A program made the translations under genes and the position numbers. From Silvimonas terrae (GTDB taxonomy: Bacteria > Pseudomonadota > Gammaproteobacteria > Burkholderiales > Chitinibacteraceae), in the NCBI RefSeq assembly GCF_014202765.1, contig NZ_JACHHN010000003.1, positions 535,771-599,770 of the forward strand: a stretch of DNA of 64,000 bases, given 5' to 3'. The notes beneath the pieces were generated by a model, which was given only the letters and a program-made list of their open reading frames with translations, searched no databases and was not told where the DNA came from. Shown here piece by piece: positions 63,989 through 64,000 of the stretch (its first letter is position 1; each line of letters opens with the position of its first letter).

Positions 63989-64000
63989 CAGATTGTGTGT

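Overview
The window is GC-rich, gene-dense bacterial chromosome, most likely from a beta-proteobacterium of the order Neisseriales (Chromobacteriaceae/Chitinibacteraceae type). The evidence is the gat genes lying divergent from an mreBCD-mrdA-rodA-rlpA block, a yqgE-ruvX-pyrB-pyrC' cluster with a non-catalytic dihydroorotase, a galTK operon and an aryl-polyene-type cluster. The genus is an inference. I see no rRNA, tRNA, CRISPR array, phage or transposase gene.

Layout. 1-10609 (minus strand) is part of an aryl-polyene (APE) pigment cluster: a ketosynthase-like protein, a PlsC-like acyltransferase, two acyl carrier proteins, a small membrane protein, a fused acyl ligase-dehydratase, a glycosyltransferase, an LpxL-like acyltransferase, an MIO-type aromatic ammonia-lyase, a thioesterase, a LolA-like carrier and an MMPL exporter cut by the left edge. 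The genes overlap or nearly touch, so they are probably one transcript; the main condensing enzymes would lie beyond position 1. A CPA2 antiporter follows at 10672-11889, then galT-galK with an aldo/keto reductase. A divergent YnfA gene, zur, a secreted protein of unknown function and a LOG-family protein come next.

18132-25475 is a nucleoside-salvage locus. A LysR regulator is divergent from xapA-deoC-deoB-tsx and a TsgA-family permease, followed after a terminator by an unusual two-domain deaminase-like protein. Together these can take up nucleosides, phosphorolyse them and feed deoxyribose/ribose phosphate into central metabolism.

25494-40161 holds argS, an orphan hybrid-free sensor kinase, a photolyase, yqgE-ruvX-pyrB-pyrC', and a gatC-gmhA-gatA-GNAT-gatB block. 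40424-47054 is the rod-shape/elongasome operon. From 47156 on there are two large GGDEF-EAL proteins, a PfkB kinase, a DUF475 membrane protein, a PIG-L deacetylase, two tiny lipoproteins, a DnaQ/GIY-YIG fusion nuclease, proS, an amidase and an imelysin-family protein.

The long gene-free stretches (34937-35429, 51287-51672, 53808-54211, 60795-61589) are built from a few shared repeat modules: short imperfect palindromes of three sequence families and very long perfect hairpins rich in TTTCTTTGG. The window ends in a heptanucleotide tandem repeat. No clearly new multi-gene system was found. The points most worth following are the deaminase with a degenerate second domain and its nucleoside context, the composite repeat islands, and two lipoprotein genes of 33 and 51 codons.
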